20,779 bases of DNA from JAMLGJ01 sp047972145 (GTDB lineage: Bacteria > Actinomycetota > Acidimicrobiia > Acidimicrobiales > Microtrichaceae), in the NCBI GenBank assembly GCA_047972145.1, contig JBKEAI010000241.1, positions 1-20,779 of the forward strand, given 5' to 3'. Position numbers and translations under genes: made by a program. Below, piece after piece: positions 1-7,535 of the stretch. Below the pieces are notes generated by a model that was not told where the DNA came from, ran no database searches, and saw nothing but the letters and a program-made list of their open reading frames with translations. Positions within the stretch are counted from its first letter, which is position 1, and every line of letters starts with the position of its first letter.

Positions 1-417
1 ATCGTCATCGCGTCGGAGGACGCCACCTTCTTCGACCCACACGCGAACGCCTCGATCGTCTCGGCTGTGGAACCGATCGGGATGCTGCACCGTGGAGTCC
101 CCCTCGGTGAGGTGCTGCGCTGGGCTCTCATGGGATCAGATGAACGCCTCACGGCACAGACCGCGCAACGGATCGGGTTGGTCACCGAGGTGGTACCCGT
201 CGACGAGCTCCGTCCGAGAGCCGCCGACATCGCCGCACAGATCGCCGGTCGTGACCCGATCGCGATCCAGGGCACGGTACGTGCGATCTGGGAGGCCACC
301 GAGATGCCTCCGTCGATGGCCAAGCAGAACGGGCTTCTCTACACCCACATCGGGAACCGACCACCTGTGGAGCGCACGGTATCGCCCCCCAGCGAGGACC
401 CACCGCTTCTCCGCTGA
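1..417 (+). CDS. Enoyl-CoA hydratase/isomerase (crotonase) family protein, C-terminal part
   Basis: The reading frame is open from the first base and ends at TGA 415-417, so the start lies outside the window and about 138 residues remain. The visible part begins in the crotonase core (IVIASEDATFFDPH) and runs through the usual C-terminal segment (LRWALMGSDERLTAQTAQRIGLVTEVVP, given here in part as GLVTEVVPVDEL), which shapes the acyl-CoA pocket and the trimer contact. A His in DPH lies where classical hydratases carry their second catalytic Glu, so simple hydratase activity is not assured. The tail after about residue 125 is Pro- and Ser-rich. It lies 65 nt upstream of the VOC gene, with an operator between them, so it is probably a separate transcription unit. 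Family assignment is firm; substrate is unknown. Confidence 0.85.
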   Translation: MVIASEDATFFDPHANASIVSAVEPIGMLHRGVPLGEVLRWALMGSDERLTAQTAQRIGLVTEVVPVDELRPRAADIAAQIAGRDPIAIQGTVRAIWEATEMPPSMAKQNGLLYTHIGNRPPVERTVSPPSEDPPLLR

Positions 418-435
418 CCCGTCGACATGACCATG

Positions 436-452
436 AATATGTCAGACATATT
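436..452. promoter_or_regulatory. Operator 1: perfect 17-bp palindrome, GntR/FadR-like
   Basis: The sequence AATATGTCAGACATATT has 8-bp arms that are exact reverse complements around a central A. It lies about 30 bp before the VOC start. The core GT-N3-AC is the half-site arrangement known for FadR-type GntR regulators. Related copies occur before the PhyH gene and in the divergent region near 16.7 kb. Binding by the GntR protein at the end of the window is inferred. Confidence 0.75.
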
Positions 453-482
453 ACTTGTGGGGATTCGCCGAGGGTTAGCGTC

Positions 483-1424
483 ATGGTGATGGCGCCGCAG
501 TTCCGGATCACCCGCATGTTCCACCCGAGCCACCACGTCACCGATCTCGATGCTGCCGAGGCCTGGTTCGCCGAGGTCTTCTCCCGCCCGAGCACGCCGC
601 TGTCGGCGCTCACACAGGGGGCGCCATCGAGCTCCGGCTACCCGAGCGACTACTCGACGTTCACCCTCATCGGCGATGTTCTTTTCGACAGCATCGATCC
701 GCAGCGCTACGTGCTCGATGGCATCCAGCGCTATGCATCGGTCGCCAGGCCCCACCTGAAGGGGATCGGCTGGTACGTGGAGGGGATGCCGGAGCTCTAC
801 GCGGCCCTCGGGGCGTCGGGCATAGACGTGATCGACCAGTTCGACGAGCTCGCCGAGGGAGATCGACCCCCGACCGCGGCAGGGTCGAAAATGCCCCTCT
901 TCTTCACCGCACCCCGCGACACGGGGCTCCGCTACGAACTGTTCCCGGCGATCGACTTCCCCCTGGATCCCCGACCCGAGAATCCCGACTGGACCCCGCA
1001 GGCGGACCCGGACGACCCGCTCGGCATCGAGTGCTGCTCACATCACACGGTGCTCACCGACCGGACCGACCGCGCCCTGCGGTTCGCGGTCGACGTTATG
1101 GGCGGCTCGATCATCCACGAAGGGCGCGACGAGACGACCCGGGCACACGGAACCTATGTGCAGCTGGCCGATGCCATCGTCGAATATGCCGAACCCGACC
1201 ATGGATCGCCTGCCGGACTCGACTGGTCCCAGCACGCTCCCGATGACACCTACCACGCCATCACCTTCAGGGTGAACGACCTGGGCGTGGTGGACGCACA
1301 TCTCCGTTCGCGCGGCGTCGGCATCCGCACGCGTACCCACGACACGATCGTCACCGAGCCCACCACCAGCCTCGGCGTGCCGTGGGGATTCACCAAGGCC
1401 ACCGTCCCCGGCGATCTCCGGTGA
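483..1424 (+). CDS. Two-module VOC (glyoxalase/extradiol fold) superfamily protein
   Basis: The protein has 313 residues and two paired beta-alpha-beta modules, roughly residues 8-160 and 180-305. Likely metal ligands fall in the expected places: His17/His18, His91 and Glu152 in the first module, and His187/His188, Glu234 and His258 in the second. VOC proteins use such sites for isomerisation, lyase or dioxygenase chemistry. The type I extradiol signature is not recognisable, so ring cleavage is not claimed. The ATG at 483 is chosen because GAGGG at about 470-474 sits 8 nt upstream; ATG 489 would be too far. The operator at 436-452 suggests it is regulated with the PhyH gene and the main catabolic operon. 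The reaction is unknown. Confidence 0.75.
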   Translation: MVMAPQFRITRMFHPSHHVTDLDAAEAWFAEVFSRPSTPLSALTQGAPSSSGYPSDYSTFTLIGDVLFDSIDPQRYVLDGIQRYASVARPHLKGIGWYVEGMPELYAALGASGIDVIDQFDELAEGDRPPTAAGSKMPLFFTAPRDTGLRYELFPAIDFPLDPRPENPDWTPQADPDDPLGIECCSHHTVLTDRTDRALRFAVDVMGGSIIHEGRDETTRAHGTYVQLADAIVEYAEPDHGSPAGLDWSQHAPDDTYHAITFRVNDLGVVDAHLRSRGVGIRTRTHDTIVTEPTTSLGVPWGFTKATVPGDLR

Positions 1425-1430
1425 ATCCCG

Positions 1431-1471
1431 ACACGATCTCGAAGCGAACACGATCTGGTGCAAACCGATCT
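1431..1471. repeat. Imperfect short direct repeat in the VOC-PhyH spacer
   Basis: ACACGATCT occurs at 1431-1439 and 1448-1456, and a variant AACCGATCT at 1463-1471, giving a spacing of 15-17 bp. It lies upstream of the PhyH promoter region and may be a decayed tandem duplication like others in the window. No function is evident. Confidence 0.4.
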
Positions 1472-1506
1472 GGAACGGAGGACGACATCGCATCCAGATA
1501 CCGACC

Positions 1507-1526
1507 TACAATATGTCTGACTTATA
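1507..1526 (+). promoter_or_regulatory. Operator 2 overlapping a possible -10 element (PhyH promoter)
   Basis: AATATGTCTGACTTATA at 1510-1526 has a left arm identical to operator 1 and a right arm matching it at 6 of 8 positions, around a central T. TACAAT at 1507-1512 fits an actinobacterial -10 box and overlaps the operator, so a bound protein would block the polymerase. A ribosome site (AGGAGGG, ending near 1535) follows directly. No convincing -35 box is seen. Confidence 0.65.
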
Positions 1527-1542
1527 GCAGGAGGGTTGAACA

Positions 1543-2355
1543 ATGACTGCTCAGAGCACAAAGGTCGACCGGGGCGCCGACACGGAGTACCCCCTCACCG
1601 AAGAACAGGTCAGCTGTATGCACGAACAGGGGTGGGCCCCTCTGCCCGGCCTGTTGAGCGCCGCCGATGCAACCGCGCTGCGCGAAGCCCTACTCGAGGC
1701 ACCCCCGCGGTCGACCTTCAGCGGTCCCGACAAGATGGAGGCGGATCCGAAGATCCTCCAACAGACCGAGGGGGTGGCATGGCACGATGAACGGGTGAGG
1801 AGCCTCGCCACCTCACGCCGGCTGTCGAGCGCGGTCGTCGGGCTCATGGCGCTACCCGACGCGCTGTTCGTACACGACCTCAGCTTCTTCAAGCCTGTGG
1901 GCGCCCAGGAGGTTCCATACCACCAGGACTTCTCCTATTGGCCCTTCGACCGATGGGGCAACCTCTCGCTGTGGATCGCGCTCGAGGACATCAGCGAGGA
2001 GATGGGCCCGCTGCGCTACCTCAGGGGATCCCATCAGATGGGTCCACTGGGGCTGATCGAGCGCCGCGACATCCGCGATGCGTACCCACGCCTGTGGGAC
2101 CTTGAGGTGGTCGGTGGACATGCCCTCAAAGCCGGTGACGCCCAGGCGCACTGGGAGCTCACATGCCACGGCTCGGCGGAAAACGCCGGAACCAACAGGC
2201 GGGAGGCGGTTGCGTTCAGGTACCACCGAACCGATGTCATCTACACCGGGTTGACCCACCCCCACTTCGACACCTTCGAGCTGCGCCCCGGTCGCAGGAT
2301 CCTCTCCTCGAAGAAGTTCCCACACATAGGGCCTGAGGGGATCATCGACGACTGA
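1543..2355 (+). CDS. Phytanoyl-CoA dioxygenase (PhyH) family Fe(II)/2-oxoglutarate oxygenase
   Basis: The protein has 270 residues. The iron-binding facial triad is visible: His127 and Asp129 in YHQDFSYWPF and the distal His209 in LTCHGSAENAG. Arg219/Arg220 lies about 11 residues later, where the family binds the 2-oxoglutarate carboxylate. PhyH enzymes hydroxylate acyl-CoAs or small molecules using O2 and 2-oxoglutarate; here the substrate cannot be read from sequence. The start is supported by AGGAGGG about 7 nt upstream. It shares an operator motif with the VOC gene and with the divergent region at 16.7 kb, so it probably belongs to the same regulon. It ends 36 nt from the convergent SDR gene, and no clear terminator hairpin is visible between them. 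Confidence 0.88.
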   Translation: MTAQSTKVDRGADTEYPLTEEQVSCMHEQGWAPLPGLLSAADATALREALLEAPPRSTFSGPDKMEADPKILQQTEGVAWHDERVRSLATSRRLSSAVVGLMALPDALFVHDLSFFKPVGAQEVPYHQDFSYWPFDRWGNLSLWIALEDISEEMGPLRYLRGSHQMGPLGLIERRDIRDAYPRLWDLEVVGGHALKAGDAQAHWELTCHGSAENAGTNRREAVAFRYHRTDVIYTGLTHPHFDTFELRPGRRILSSKKFPHIGPEGIIDD

Positions 2356-2391
2356 CTCCCCTGCGCCAGGCCGCCGGCACCGAACCGTGGA

Positions 2392-3396
2392 TCAGTCGCC
2401 CTCAGCCAGCCTGAGGCTCTCGCGGATGTGGTCCGCGTGGCCATGGGGAAGCACGGGGAACACCCAGGGTGAATCCAGGTTCCTGATCTCGTCGATCCTG
2501 GCTGCGACATCGTCGATGGTCCACTCGGGTTGGTACACCCCTGGGGTCTCCCCGACGAACGCCCGGGCGACCCGTCCGGCCATCGCGATGAAGAGCTCCC
2601 CGCTCACAGAGCACTGCTCATGTGAGAGCCACGCGACCACGGGTGCGACGTTGTCGGCGGTCATTGCCGCTGCGGCGGCGGAACCGCCGCTACCAGAGCT
2701 TCCGGTACCCGAGCTTCCGCTACCAGAGCTTCTGGTACTGGAGGATCCCCCCGCGGACTCGGGCATCCCGCGGCTGTCCGCCCCGGCGGCTATGCGGGTG
2801 AGCGCCCCCGGAACGATCACGTTCGACGCGATCCCGCGGTCGGCACCCTCGAGCGCGACGACGTTGTTGAGTCCGATGATGCCGCCCTTCGACGCGGCGT
2901 AGTTCGCGACACCGTGGTTCCCGTAGAGGCCACCGATCGAAGACGTCAACACGATCCGTCCGTACCCGGCTTCGGCCATCGGAGTGAACGCGGGCTGCAC
3001 GACGTGGAAAGCCCCGCGCAGGTGCACGTCGAGGACCGCATCGAAATCCTCGATCGTCATGTCCGCCAGCCGCCGGTGCGCGATGTTGCCGGCGTTGTGC
3101 ACCAGCGCGTCGATCCGCCCCCAGCGTTCGAGTGCAGCCGCGATGATCGCCCTTCCTCCCTCTGGCGTCGCGACCGATTCGGTACAGGCCACGGCCTGCC
3201 CTCCTGCGCCCGTGATCGCCTCGACGACGCGTTCGGCAGGTCCCGGGTCGAGGCCGCTGCCATCCAACGCGGCGCCGGGATCGTTCACCACAACCCTCGC
3301 CCTCAGTGAACCCATCAACAGCGCGTAGGCCTTTCCGAGGCCCCGGCCCGCACCTGTGATGACAACCACGCGATCGTCGAAACCCAACTCGGACAT
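2392..3396 (-). CDS. SDR-family NAD-dependent dehydrogenase with a Ser/Gly repeat insert
   Basis: This 334-residue short-chain dehydrogenase has TGAGRGLG at 14-21, Asp39 after strand 2 (favouring NAD over NADP), NAG at 101-103, Ser152/Ser153 and the catalytic YAASK (Tyr166, Lys170). The overall style resembles the 3-hydroxyacyl-CoA dehydrogenase branch related to MFE-2/17-beta-HSD4, with an added C-terminal segment. A low-complexity stretch at residues 214-245 (Ser/Gly pentapeptides, then Ala6) interrupts the region near the substrate loop, just before MTADNVAPVVAWL; it is encoded by a 15-bp tandem repeat. It is the last gene of the 13-gene minus-strand run, 97 nt after the extradiol dioxygenase gene. 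That gap holds a triplicated 23-bp unit. The likely role is oxidation of a hydroxyacyl-CoA or alcohol intermediate. Confidence 0.88.
   Translation of the reverse strand: MSELGFDDRVVVITGAGRGLGKAYALLMGSLRARVVVNDPGAALDGSGLDPGPAERVVEAITGAGGQAVACTESVATPEGGRAIIAAALERWGRIDALVHNAGNIAHRRLADMTIEDFDAVLDVHLRGAFHVVQPAFTPMAEAGYGRIVLTSSIGGLYGNHGVANYAASKGGIIGLNNVVALEGADRGIASNVIVPGALTRIAAGADSRGMPESAGGSSSTRSSGSGSSGTGSSGSGGSAAAAAMTADNVAPVVAWLSHEQCSVSGELFIAMAGRVARAFVGETPGVYQPEWTIDDVAARIDEIRNLDSPWVFPVLPHGHADHIRESLRLAEGD
2687..2746. repeat. 15-bp coding minisatellite inside the SDR gene
   Basis: Three close copies of a 15-bp unit (CCGCTACCAGAGCTT and variants) lie at 2687-2701, 2702-2716 and 2717-2731, with a degenerate fourth to 2746. 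On the minus strand they encode SSGSG/SSGTG pentapeptides. The frame is kept, so slippage would change protein length by five residues per unit. Confidence 0.9.
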
Positions 3397-3398
3397 CT

Positions 3399-3469
3399 CT
3401 ACTGTTCCCTCCCGGTCATCATCACTGTTCCCTCCCGGTCATCATCACTGTTCGCTCCCGGTCATCATC
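3399..3469 (-). repeat. Triplicated 23-bp leader unit with overlapping mini reading frames before the SDR gene
   Basis: Three tandem 23-bp units lie at 3401-3423, 3424-3446 and 3447-3469; they are identical except for one base in the unit at 3447-3469. Read on the minus strand, each holds a start codon, a Shine-Dalgarno-like GGGAGG (GGGAGC in the variant) and a stop, encoding the heptapeptide MMTGREQ (MMTGSEQ in the variant). The starts are at 3468, 3445 and 3422. The first two stops overlap the next start as TGATG. The third stop (TAG 3401-3399) lies 2 nt before the SDR ATG at 3396. The SD of each unit is about 8 nt before the next mini start and 11 nt before the SDR start. Confidence 0.85.
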
Positions 3470-3493
3470 ACAGTCCACTCCGAACTCGGGCGG

Positions 3494-4348
3494 TCAGTCC
3501 TCCAAGGAAGCGGCTACCGCCATCCCGGTGATCCACTCCGGTACGGGCTCGTACCCTAGGGTGCCCAGCCGTTGGCCACTCGCTGCGATCGCGGCCAGCC
3601 AGGTCCGCACCTCGGCGGCACCGACGCCCGCTCGGGACCCGGCGGTATCGGTCATACGGGTCAGGCCGGCCAGGTCCCCCTCGCCTGCAAGCGAGAGAAA
3701 CGACGAGTCCCAATCAGGGTCGATGAGCTGCGAAGCCACTTCCATGCCCGCTTCGCGCAGGCGGGTCCGCTCCTCTTCGGTGAGGTCATGTCGATCCCCG
3801 ACCAGGGTGGGTGGGCTGTGCGAAAGGCCCCCGGTACCCACGAACAGCACCCTGTGCTCCAGGGCCGCGAGGAAGCGGCCGACCCGTTGGCCGAACGTTA
3901 CGACCCTCTCGGCCCGCGGCAGTGGCGGACTCGTGCAGTTCACCGCCACAGGAAGCACCGGTACCGAGTCGACCTCGGCGAGCAGGGCCTGGAGCGGCTG
4001 GCGGAACCCGTGGTCCAACTCCAGGTCCCGGCCGACCGCAACGTCGAGGTTGCCGTCCAGAAGATCGCCGACAAGTTCGCCGGCCAGGTCTGCGGGAACC
4101 CGCAGGGCCCTGCGAAGCCCATCCACCTCCACGGTCGCGCTGAGGACCACCGCGAACGGTGGGGTGACGCTCGCGAAGGCACGACGGTGATCGCCTGCGA
4201 AGAGCACGACCAGATCCGGGGAGAACTCGGCCACCGCCGCCCTGGCCTCACCGAGGGCACGGCGGAAGCCGAGTCCCTGTCGTGCACCGACGTCACGGTC
4301 GAAACCCGGGGCATGGCTCGCGCACACCGTCATCGGCCGTATCGTCAT
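3494..4348 (-). CDS. mhpB: Class III extradiol ring-cleavage dioxygenase, MhpB-like (LigB superfamily)
   Basis: The 284-residue protein resembles 2,3-dihydroxyphenylpropionate 1,2-dioxygenase along its whole length. It shows SHAPGFDRD (His12), LVVLFAGDH (His54), LELDHGFRQPL (His113), INCxxPPLP-type text at NCTSPPLP, FVGTGGLSHSPP (His177) and a C-terminal PEWITGMA. His113 and His177 fall within two residues of the catalytic histidines His115 and His179 described for E. coli MhpB. The family opens a catechol next to the hydroxyls using Fe(II) and O2. It is about 30 residues shorter than E. coli MhpB, mainly near residues 60-80 and 180-210. Its start overlaps the ligase stop as ATGA. The MhpA, MhpC and MhpD homologues in the same run support the assignment; the exact catechol is unknown. 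Confidence 0.88.
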   Translation of the reverse strand: MTIRPMTVCASHAPGFDRDVGARQGLGFRRALGEARAAVAEFSPDLVVLFAGDHRRAFASVTPPFAVVLSATVEVDGLRRALRVPADLAGELVGDLLDGNLDVAVGRDLELDHGFRQPLQALLAEVDSVPVLPVAVNCTSPPLPRAERVVTFGQRVGRFLAALEHRVLFVGTGGLSHSPPTLVGDRHDLTEEERTRLREAGMEVASQLIDPDWDSSFLSLAGEGDLAGLTRMTDTAGSRAGVGAAEVRTWLAAIAASGQRLGTLGYEPVPEWITGMAVAASLED

Positions 4349-5910
4349 GGGCCTTCCGAACTGCGTGGCCTCTCCGAAGTGCGCAGCGTCTCCGAACTGC
4401 GCAGCCTCTCCGAGACGCGCTGTGCCGACTTGCGGTCGGGCTTGTTGTTGGCCGTCATCGGTATGGCGTCGACGAGGTGGACGGCCTTGGGTCGCTTGTA
4501 GCCCGCCACCCGGTCCGCCAGGAAGGAGCGGAGCTCCTCAGAGCGCGGGGACTCCCCGGCAACGGGAACCACGAGTGCCTCCACCCGGTGACCCCAGTCG
4601 TCGTCAGGCACGCCGTAGACGAGCACCTCCCGCACGGCTGGATGCGCGGCGATGGCGGGTTCGACCTCGGAGGGAAACACGTTCTCACCGCCGGTGACGA
4701 TCATCTCGCTGTCCCTGCCGATGATGTAGAAGCGGCCGCTGTGGTCATACCAACCCATGTCGCCCACACGCATACCGGTGGAGCGGAACACATCCGCCGT
4801 CTCCTCCGGCCGGCCCCAGTAGCCGTTGGCCTGGCCGATCGAGCGCACGCTGAAGTAGCCGATCTCCCCCGGAGCACAGGCCTGGCCCGTCTCGCTCAGG
4901 ATGCGCACCGACTGACCGGGTCTGGGTCGGCCGACTCCTTCGAGCTCACCAGCTACGAGGTCACCATGGGTGATCGTGCACACCGTCCCCCCGTACTCCG
5001 TCGCCCCGTAGAGCGAGGTGACCGATGCGTTCGGGTAGTCCTCGAGCAGCTCCTCTATGAACTCGGTGGTGGCAGGAGCCGCACCGAAGAGCACCCGCGA
5101 TACGTGATCGCGCCGGGTGTCGCCGAAGGCCGGATGCTGCCTGAGACGCCTCATCAACGTCGGTACACCACCGAAACGGGACGCGCCCCGACCTATCGAC
5201 TCGAGTGCCAGGCCCGGATCGAACTCGGTCAGTATCTCGGTCGCACCGCCCATGAAGACCGGAGGCAGCAGTTGGGCCGGGAACATTATGTGGAAGAACG
5301 GCGCGAAGTAGAGGTCGAGATCCTCGGGTTGGCGCGGCAGGTTCAACGCGGCGGAAGCGACGACCCGCCAGAGTGCGGCATGGTCGAACCAGACCCCCTT
5401 GGGGGTTCCAGAGGTGCCCCCGGTCGGCAGGATGAGCGCCGGGGAGTCAGGCTCGACCGGCGAAACGGTGGGGTGGTCGCCACCACCCAACGGGGCCATT
5501 CGTTCACGGATGCTGTCGGCATAGGTCGAGGCCAGGAGGATCACCGGCAACCCGAGCTGTCCAGCGAGAGACTCGTGCACCACATCGGTGAGCACCACCT
5601 GGGCGTCGAGCGGTTCCAGGAAGCGCACGGTCTCCGATGCTGTGAGCCGGGTGTTGAGGGTGATCGGCACGTACCCGCCGGCGAGTGCGGCAAGGATCAG
5701 CACTGCATACGCAGCGGAGGGCTGAAGGGCGAGCGCCACCCGGTCTCCACGTGCGAGGCCGGTCCTGGAGAGGGCATCGGCGGTACGGTCGATCTGGGCG
5801 GCGAGATCCGTGAAGCTCACCGCGTCGTGCCCGTCCACGAGAGCTGGGCCCTCTGAGTGGCTCGATGCCAGACGCCGCAGGTGCTCGGGCAGGGTTGGAT
5901 GGTCGCTCAC
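4345..5910 (-). CDS. AMP-forming acyl-CoA synthetase (FadD/ANL superfamily)
   Basis: This 521-residue adenylating enzyme has the phosphate loop LPTGGTSGTPKG at residues 161-172, the adenine motif SLYGATEYGG, the hinge region GDMGWYDHSGRFYIIGRD, the GGENVFPSEVE motif and the C-terminal lysine motif PMTANNKPDRK. It activates a carboxylic acid to its CoA thioester with ATP, here probably an aromatic, alicyclic or steroid-like acid feeding the acyl-CoA dehydrogenases. It sits between mhpA and mhpB with 4-nt overlaps on both sides (start in the mhpA stop, stop in the mhpB start). The last 25 residues, after the functional domain, are hexapeptide repeats of the form RLRSSE/TLRTSE encoded by an 18-bp minisatellite, probably a dispensable tail. 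Confidence 0.92.
   Translation of the reverse strand: MSDHPTLPEHLRRLASSHSEGPALVDGHDAVSFTDLAAQIDRTADALSRTGLARGDRVALALQPSAAYAVLILAALAGGYVPITLNTRLTASETVRFLEPLDAQVVLTDVVHESLAGQLGLPVILLASTYADSIRERMAPLGGGDHPTVSPVEPDSPALILPTGGTSGTPKGVWFDHAALWRVVASAALNLPRQPEDLDLYFAPFFHIMFPAQLLPPVFMGGATEILTEFDPGLALESIGRGASRFGGVPTLMRRLRQHPAFGDTRRDHVSRVLFGAAPATTEFIEELLEDYPNASVTSLYGATEYGGTVCTITHGDLVAGELEGVGRPRPGQSVRILSETGQACAPGEIGYFSVRSIGQANGYWGRPEETADVFRSTGMRVGDMGWYDHSGRFYIIGRDSEMIVTGGENVFPSEVEPAIAAHPAVREVLVYGVPDDDWGHRVEALVVPVAGESPRSEELRSFLADRVAGYKRPKAVHLVDAIPMTANNKPDRKSAQRVSERLRSSETLRTSERPRSSEGP
4350..4421. repeat. 18-bp coding minisatellite at the acyl-CoA synthetase C-terminus
   Basis: Four imperfect 18-bp units occupy 4350-4367, 4368-4385, 4386-4403 and 4404-4421, each built around TCTCCGAA/GCGCA. 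They encode arginine/serine/glutamate hexapeptides just before the stop codon that overlaps the next gene's start. Confidence 0.82.
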
Positions 5911-7535
5911 CGTTGCCGATCCTCCAGGATGTCGAGTACGCCGGTTGCCATTCGGCCGACGTCGTCCATCGGTCCCGATGCAGCCACATAGCGGTCGGGT
6001 CGCACCACGTACACCTGGTCCGCCGGACTCGACAGCAGCAGGTCGCGCAAGGCGCCGTCGATGTCGTAGAACGCTTCCACACCGTCGGAGCCTCCGGAGG
6101 GCCCGAGTTGGCCTTCACGCCGGTACGACGGGGTCACATGGGACTCGAGAACCACCCCGTCGATGTCGTGCCAACGACCGAGGAGTTCTGCGTCGAGCCG
6201 CGCACCGATCCCCGGCACCAGCGACAGCAACGTGAGCCGATGACCCATGACATCGTCGAGCAGGACCCGCTCGCCGTCGAGGCGTTGCACGGGTGGCTGT
6301 GGGAATGCCCGCCCGACCAGCGAACGGCTCGACCCACCGCCAGGCGGTGTGAGCACGAACCCGCTCGTGTAGCGGGGAACCGGCTTGTAGCGCATCTGGA
6401 GGATGTAGTCCCGGGCGCCGGGCACCCGCTGAACTCCGCGAAAGATCGCGTTTCGAACAACCTCGGTGCCGCGGTTGCGAGGTTTGTAGAGACGACCGAC
6501 GCCGGTCGCGAACTTGACCATCGCCTCAGCGGTCCCTCGACGCTCGAGGTCATATGTGTCCAACAACGCGGGATCCGAGCGGCCCAGCAACACGAAGGCG
6601 AGCTTCCATGCGAGGTTCGTGACGTCGCGGAGCCCGGAGTTCATTCCCTGACCGAAGAAGGGCGGCTGGAGGTGTGCTGCGTCGCCGACCAGGAACGAGC
6701 GGCCGCGCTGGAACGACGAGGCGGTGCGCGAGTGGTGCCAGTAGATCCGCCGCCGTGCAGGTGGGGGAACCGATGACCCGGGATAGAACGGGGCCAGCAG
6801 GGTGGCTACCCGTTCGGGCCGCAGCATCTCGTCGGGATCCTCGTCATCGAGCACCTGGAACTCGAAACGCCTGTACCCGAACGGAAGGGGGATCGTCATA
6901 GAGGGTCGGACCGAAGAGGTGTACACCGCGGAGTAGGGGGCGTCCCACGTGTCGGATTCGACGTCGACCACCAACCACTTCATCGGCGCTGTGTCGCCCT
7001 CGAGCTGGATGCCCAGGGCATCGCGAACGAAGCTGCGACCACCATCAGCCCCCGCGAGATAGCGCGCCGTGAGCGTCCGTTCCCCCTCGCCGCCCTGCAC
7101 CTTCAGCTCCACCCCGTCGGGAGTCTGTTCCAGAGCTACCGCCTCGGTGCTGGTCGACAGGTTCACGCTGGGAAAGCGGTCGAGGCTCCCGCGCAGAACG
7201 CGCTCCAGGTTCGGCTGGAAGAACAGGTTGCGCCGCGGCCAACCGAACGGGCGTTGGCTGGGCGCAACATGCGCGAGCACACGGCCCCTCGAGTCGTAGT
7301 AGCGGATCGGTGCGTTGCGCACAGCGTCCCGCAGAACCGGCTCTGCCATCTCGAAGGTCTGAAGGGTCCGCAGGGCCTCGTCATCGATGCCGACGGCGCG
7401 GGGCTCCTCCACGACATCGGGTTCACGATCGACCACAGCGACCGAGATGCCCCAACCGCCGAGCAGGTTGGCCAGCGTCACACCGGCCGGGCCTGCACCG
7501 ACCACCACGACGTCGTGGTCCACCTCGCCCTTCAC
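5907..7535 (-). CDS. mhpA: FAD-dependent aromatic hydroxylase, MhpA-like
   Basis: The 542-residue flavoprotein monooxygenase shows the FAD dinucleotide motif GAGPAG at 13-18, the DG motif GADGGRSFVRDALGI at 162-176 and the ribose-binding GDAAHLQPPFFGQGMNSG at 284-301, followed by a C-terminal thioredoxin-like domain. Length and motif text match the 3-(3-hydroxyphenyl)propionate/3-hydroxycinnamate hydroxylase group, which adds an ortho hydroxyl to a phenol using NAD(P)H and O2 to make the catechol for MhpB. PheA/TetX-type hydroxylases share the fold, so the substrate is inferred from the neighbouring mhpB, mhpC and mhpD homologues. It overlaps the aldolase and ligase genes by 4 nt each, indicating translational coupling. 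Confidence 0.88.
   Translation of the reverse strand: MKGEVDHDVVVVGAGPAGVTLANLLGGWGISVAVVDREPDVVEEPRAVGIDDEALRTLQTFEMAEPVLRDAVRNAPIRYYDSRGRVLAHVAPSQRPFGWPRRNLFFQPNLERVLRGSLDRFPSVNLSTSTEAVALEQTPDGVELKVQGGEGERTLTARYLAGADGGRSFVRDALGIQLEGDTAPMKWLVVDVESDTWDAPYSAVYTSSVRPSMTIPLPFGYRRFEFQVLDDEDPDEMLRPERVATLLAPFYPGSSVPPPARRRIYWHHSRTASSFQRGRSFLVGDAAHLQPPFFGQGMNSGLRDVTNLAWKLAFVLLGRSDPALLDTYDLERRGTAEAMVKFATGVGRLYKPRNRGTEVVRNAIFRGVQRVPGARDYILQMRYKPVPRYTSGFVLTPPGGGSSRSLVGRAFPQPPVQRLDGERVLLDDVMGHRLTLLSLVPGIGARLDAELLGRWHDIDGVVLESHVTPSYRREGQLGPSGGSDGVEAFYDIDGALRDLLLSSPADQVYVVRPDRYVAASGPMDDVGRMATGVLDILEDRQR

Noticed and set aside
483..1424. Type I (HsaC/BphC-like) extradiol dioxygenase
   Set aside because: The fold and possible ligands fit the VOC superfamily, but the extradiol signature around the last His/Tyr/Glu is not recognisable, and a LigB-type dioxygenase is already present in the operon.
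2356..2391. Bidirectional terminator between the PhyH and SDR genes
   Set aside because: Only short GC-rich self-complementary pieces such as GCCGCCGGC are present, with no stable stem and no T-run.
3399..3469. CRISPR array
   Set aside because: The 23-bp units are directly adjacent with no spacers, and no cas genes are present.
4282..5856. A 524-codon open frame on the plus strand opposite the acyl-CoA synthetase
   Set aside because: It has no family resemblance and the opposite strand carries all the motifs of an adenylating enzyme, so it is a shadow frame.
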